Origin: Rhodamnia argentea
Lineage: Eukaryota; Streptophyta; Magnoliopsida; Myrtales; Myrtaceae
Reading direction: 5' to 3'
DNA length: 64,000 nt
Assembly: GCF_020921035.1 (NCBI RefSeq)
Contig: NC_063160.1
Span: 12,985,095 to 13,049,094 of the forward strand
Position 1 is the first letter of the stretch, and each line of letters begins with the position of its first letter. A program made the position numbers and the translations under genes. The notes under the pieces were generated by a model. That model was not told where the DNA came from, did no database searches, and worked only from the letters and a program-made list of their open reading frames with translations. This document shows, one piece after another, positions 59,627 to 64,000 of this stretch.

Positions 59627-60771
59627 TTTGCCTTTTCGGCTTCTCGAGCTTCCAATTTTACCCAGGAGATTATTACTGAATTTGCTGTGCTGGAAGCTAA
59701 GAACGAAACGCATGGGGTTTTAGCCAGCGTTAGGGTTTAACAGGCACAGCGACGCATTGGCGGGAGGAAGGAGATGCAGGAGAGGAAAACGAATTGGGCC
59801 CAAATTAAATCTTGCTTCAGGCCCAAACAATGTCCAAGGATTGAGGGTGGGCTAAAAAGCCCAATGCAATTTCATTTTTTGGTGACAATTTGCATGTTAA
59901 CCATTAATATTATTATTATCTCGTAATGCACAAGTTTGCCTTTATCAAATTGGAAAAAGGTATTGTCCCCTTTACATCCCAATGAGACCTGAATTAATCG
60001 GGAAAATCATTTCCATTTCAAGATTTTTAATTTTTGGGCTTTTTGACTCACTGGACCCCTCGAATCATTTCGACCAAAAAAAAAAAAATTCCTTGAATCC
60101 TTGATGGCAATTTCTCATAATTAATATTCTTTCATAATTTGTTAAGGTAAAATATTGCTTTATATATGTGTGTGTGTGTGGCAAGAAAGACAACGCCAAG
60201 TTTTTGCTATCAAATGCAAACTATCTTATATCTAGATAGCAGCAACCTGAATTTGTTTTTTTTTTTTTTTTTGCTCGGGTTCCTAGAATAGAGGTTTGCT
60301 TATCTAGAGTCCGTTTTGTTGTCACACAAAGCAAAATATGTGAGAGGTTGCGATTCTTAGAAGATAGTTGCCATGTGAGATTTGAGCATGCCATAGAGGA
60401 CAAGTGTGTATATTGCAGTACTTCTGTCGTTTCCCAATCAACAAGAGCAACAAATAACTCCATCTTGCATCTAATTCCATTGCAGAAGGAAACAAGAAGA
60501 CAAGACCCCTTTTGGCTCCGTTATCTCGAATATCATCAAGCCACTTGCTAAATCCGCCGGTTCTTCTGATCTTATGAATGATTTGATGTACGCTCATAGT
60601 GCATAGCTAGGTCCATTTGGCAACTTCGCTAAGTAAATGAAGTTCAAAAACTTGAAGAACACATCAAAACCTCTGTTGAGGAGGTCAATGAATAATTGCG
60701 AGCTCTCTCTCTCTCTCTTCCGGCACATTTTATTGAACATCAAAAATCAATGTGACAATAGGAGGCAAGAA
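59627..60771. other. NOL6 promoter and 3' flank of the sugar transporter
   Basis: The NOL6 leader and promoter lie in 59627-59870 (gggcccaaat-type site-II-like text near 59795). The rest is AT-rich, with a short (GT)n run near 60167-60180, a poly-T run near 60256-60272 and a (CT)n run at 60702-60718 close to the transporter stop codon. No gene. Confidence 0.5.
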
Positions 60772-63700
60772 TCATCGGAACGACGACTGAATCTCTTCCA
60801 GAGTTCTTCCCTTAGTTTCTGGGACCAAGAGTGTCACAAAGACAACAGTGCAAGCAGCCACGACTGTGTAGATTGTGAAGGTACCTGTAGAAAATTGCCA
60901 TGCCAGTCAGCAATTAGTGCTAAGTGCAAGAGAGCGTGTTGCAGGGGAGAGGGAGAGAGAACCTCCAGTGCTCCAATCCAACAGTAAGTTTGCAGTCATT
61001 GTGATTACCCCCGATGTTATCCAGTTTGCCAACACTGCTACACTGCCGGCAAGGCCCTTAATATTCAATGGAAGAATCTGGCAGTGGAGAAAGAATAACT
61101 ATTTGAGTTAATGTACATGAATCACAAGACGCTAGGACATAATTCTCTATTATTAATTCATTGTGACTACGGATTTGTGCAAGGTAAAAAATGACTTGAG
61201 CCCATCAAGTTCCATCGATTTGTTGGACTGCCAGTTCGTAAGTTGGTCATGATGTGACACGCAAGCCCGAAAATTTTTTTTGCCACAGAACCTTTAGGAA
61301 AAATCAATAAATTCTGAAACCCGGAGGAGAATTCTCTACTCTAGGATTTAGTGAAAAATAAGTGAATTGTGCATACCTCAGACATGATAAGCCATGGAAT
61401 AGCTCCCACTCCCAGAGAGAAGGAAACAACAAAAGCCTGGATATAATGATGCTCAAAACATACCCTTAAATTTATTAAGTACATGAATAGAACAAACAGT
61501 GAGTATAAAAAGGACATACCACAAGCCCAACCAGGGCCAATATTCCCATTATGCTGTATAATTTAGAGTCTTCTGAAGCAGAACTCTGGAATATGGAAAC
61601 AATACCTCAGAAAAGCAGATACTGCATCAGAAAAGAAAGGGTTGTACTAACAGCATTACTGACCTCTATATAAAATGCTACAGCCACAAAAAGAAGGCTC
61701 AAAGTCATTGCAGATGAGGATATCTGCAAAAACGATTTAAATACCCAATTTGAGCGTGTTTTAGAGAATCTCAACTTTAGTGAGAATTTGGTCATACGCA
61801 CTATTAGAAGCAGCCTTCGGCCTGCTTTATCCAGGAGCCAAGTAGTAACCCCAGTGGCGAGAACCTACAGCACGAAAGGTCCTTATACCTCAAATTAGGT
61901 CAAAAGTATTTTGAATTGTTTAACTGCGAGGCCACCAAAAGAATCGCCAAATTACCTGGATAACACCAACTCCAACACTTGCCACATTACTTGAAGAAAT
62001 CCCTACTCAAAATTAATAAACATTAACGAAGATCGTAATCAACCAAGAGAAGCTATATTGGGTTACATCAGTCAACAGATGCTATCAGAACAGCAGCAAG
62101 TATCAGTATGCCTTTGCTAATCCCGACTAAAGCAGAATCTAAAAGAAATTTCTTGCTTTTTTGCAGGCTTCTGAAACAGGCTAATTGGTTGAACTATTGG
62201 TAATAATATCAATGAATTGTTTCGCAACTCTTGATAGTCCTCTATTCAAGTTTATTTACATAGCACAAGAAAACATTCAATTATTAATCCAATTAGATAA
62301 ATCTCATATAATGTGACATCAGCATCCTCAATTACAAAAATGGACAGACAAACGAATTTTTCTGGGGAGAAGAGCATAATTAATAGATTTTGGCTTAGTC
62401 CTTAACAGCAACATTGAAGGAGAAAGATTTAAAGTTGCAGGTTCTAATAAAACCCTTCTTCGCTCTAATTAAATGAATTATAGGCTGCAATGCAACACAA
62501 TCGATCACCACCTGCACTTTCGAATATCGTGGTGGAATAGAATAAAACACCATTGATGCCACTCAGTTGCTGAAGCACAAGAAGTCCAATACCTACCTGC
62601 AACACATATTTGACACAGGAAAGGACAAGTTGTCAAGGTATGGGATAATGAAGTTCAAGGTAGAATCAAGTGAAACATTTACCATTAATGGAAACCAATA
62701 TCTTTTCCGCTTGAGCTCTGCAAACCTGATCGTTGTTCTTTTGCTTGTTGATGCAACAGATCTCTACGTGAAGTATGTAACTCATTATAATCGATACTAC
62801 TTTATAAAGATAGGAAAACATGTGTAGATCAATTATCGTTGGCCAATTATCTCAAGTACTTTTGCAGTAGAAAAGGCCCAAAGAATTGCATGAATGACAC
62901 ATATCTGTTAGACCACGCCATTCAAGTTGCAAAAGATTTTCAATACCTTGATTTCATTAACTTCAAGGGAAATATCAGTATCAAATCCCCGAAGGACCTG
63001 CAAAGAGGCTTCAAAGTCCTCTGTCAAACCCATTTTGGCCTGTAGCATTTTCCATTCCGAAGAACATAAAGCAGAAGAGAAACATGAGGAAGCAGTGAAT
63101 GAAGAAATGATAGCAGGAAGTTCATAAAGGGGTGGGTATAATACAGAAAAGACCACATCAGATTTCATACCAACCATCGAGGAGACTCTGGGATGAAAAA
63201 TAAGCCAGGAATCAATATTATACATGGAAGAGCCCCTGCAAAAGATGTTCGAAACCAATTTCAAAGAAGATAACCAGAAATAAGGAGGTTGAGGACCAAA
63301 TTAAAAGCATCAGAAAACTGATCAGCGTACTTGGCCAATGACCTTATTAAAGAAGCACCAACATTCATAAAGCAAATGGGTCTTTTGTCCAGTATATATT
63401 GGCGAGAGTTAAGATTGAAATTAATTAATAAATATTAATGTGGGCTGTCCAGAAGCTTTTTAGGTTGTTAGCAAAAAAAAAAAAAAAAAGACAGAGAGGC
63501 TTTTTCATGGTGGAAATCTTGTAAGTTTGTCAGAAGTTAAGTACATCCAGCATCATATGTTTCTCTTTCAATAATAGATTCTCTCTTCACGGACTTACCG
63601 AAGATAGCAAGGATCCTCCAATTGAGAAATAGTCCGAAAATGTAAGCCAACAATAGTCCCATTGTAATTGAGAGCTACTAAAAGAAAAGGAAATGAAACG

Positions 63701-64000
63701 TTTTCCATGAGTTTGTTAAAACTACATCAAAATTATTAATAGAAAAGGTATCGCATCAAGCAGACAAGTTTAAGCGGTAGGCATATTGACCTGATTCACA
63801 GATCCCAGGGTTCCTCTCATGTTCTGAGGCGATATCTCAGCTATATATACCGGCACCTATATATACCAAGAAGGGCCATAATTGAGATTTGTCACACTGC
63901 AGCCAAGTGCAAATGCAAAGGGTTTTAATGGACACGTGTTTATGAAAGATTACCGTATAAGAAATTACACCCACACCAAATCCCGTCAACAACCTTCCCA
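60772..64000 (-). CDS. ERD6-like sugar transporter, 5' part outside the window
   Basis: Partial minus-strand gene of the major facilitator superfamily. Exons, high to low: 64000-63954 (cut by the window), 63856-63791, 63674-63599, 63235-63171, 63039-62947, 62763-62683, 62596-62512, 62002-61956, 61864-61802, 61723-61664, 61585-61520, 61436-61377, 61077-60963, 60884-60772; they give 344 aa. Landmarks are [32 protein letters not shown] (end of TM6), [18 protein letters not shown] in the central loop, [15 protein letters not shown] (TM7), DKAGRR and the C-terminal [12 protein letters not shown]. These are sugar-porter signatures; the loop text marks the ERD6-like branch, mostly tonoplast proton-coupled glucose exporters. 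About the first 140 residues (TM1-3) should lie beyond base 64000. All introns are GT-AG. Looks intact. Confidence 0.93.

Noticed and set aside
1-64000. CRISPR arrays, operons, phage or bacterial systems
   Set aside because: No regularly spaced palindromic repeats or clustered intronless genes occur; all evidence points to a plant nuclear chromosome.

Overview
This window is nuclear DNA of a flowering plant, almost certainly a eudicot tree or shrub. The evidence is split genes with plant-type GT-AG introns, TATA boxes followed by CT-rich leaders, plant-only families (a RADIALIS-like MYB, an ERD6-like sugar carrier, an AE7-like protein), tRNA-derived SINEs, a hAT relic, LTR fossils and a piece of plastid DNA. 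The repeat texture made me think of Myrtaceae, but I cannot prove that from the sequence.

Layout. 1-4430 holds a decayed hAT transposon in two head-to-head copies. 5780-8110 looks like a transcribed, spliced but non-coding unit. 9054-9140 folds like a tRNA. 10927-11155 is a nuclear copy of plastid ccsA. 11621-12337 is a terminal-inverted-repeat (TIR) element with a GC-rich core; relatives lie at about 19811-20472, 21420-21810, 24740-25090 and 35850-37640. 13287-15565 is a two-exon TSSC4-like gene. 15.6-26.3 kb is gene-poor and full of repeats, including two SINEs with intact target-site duplications. From 27 kb onward the window is gene-dense: SEC14/CRAL-TRIO lipid-transfer protein (27470-29696, +), AE7-like/MIP18 protein (31897-34574, -), AP-3 sigma adaptin (39559-42394, +), RADIALIS-like MYB (43384-43656, +), Maf-type nucleotide pyrophosphatase (45653-48544, +), the large ribosome-biogenesis gene NOL6/Nrap (49448-59626, -, 26 coding exons, 1066 aa) and the 3' part of an ERD6-like sugar transporter (60772 to the window end, -). 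Between the AE7-like and AP-3 genes lie a TIR element that carries an F-box gene fragment and a solo LTR with perfect 5-bp target duplications, itself inserted in another TIR element.

All exon models were built by hand from splice sites, reading phase and family similarity; every model keeps frame throughout. The genes are unrelated housekeeping or regulatory genes with no operon-like logic: ribosome assembly (NOL6), splicing (TSSC4-like), iron-sulphur assembly (AE7-like), vesicle traffic (AP-3 sigma), lipid transfer (SEC14), sugar export (ERD6-like), nucleotide house-cleaning (Maf) and development (RAD-like). I see no new multi-gene system. The most interesting items are a probable U12-type AT-AA intron in the AE7-like gene, two GC-AG introns in NOL6, the hAT inverted duplication, the F-box-carrying TIR element and the tRNA-like fold.
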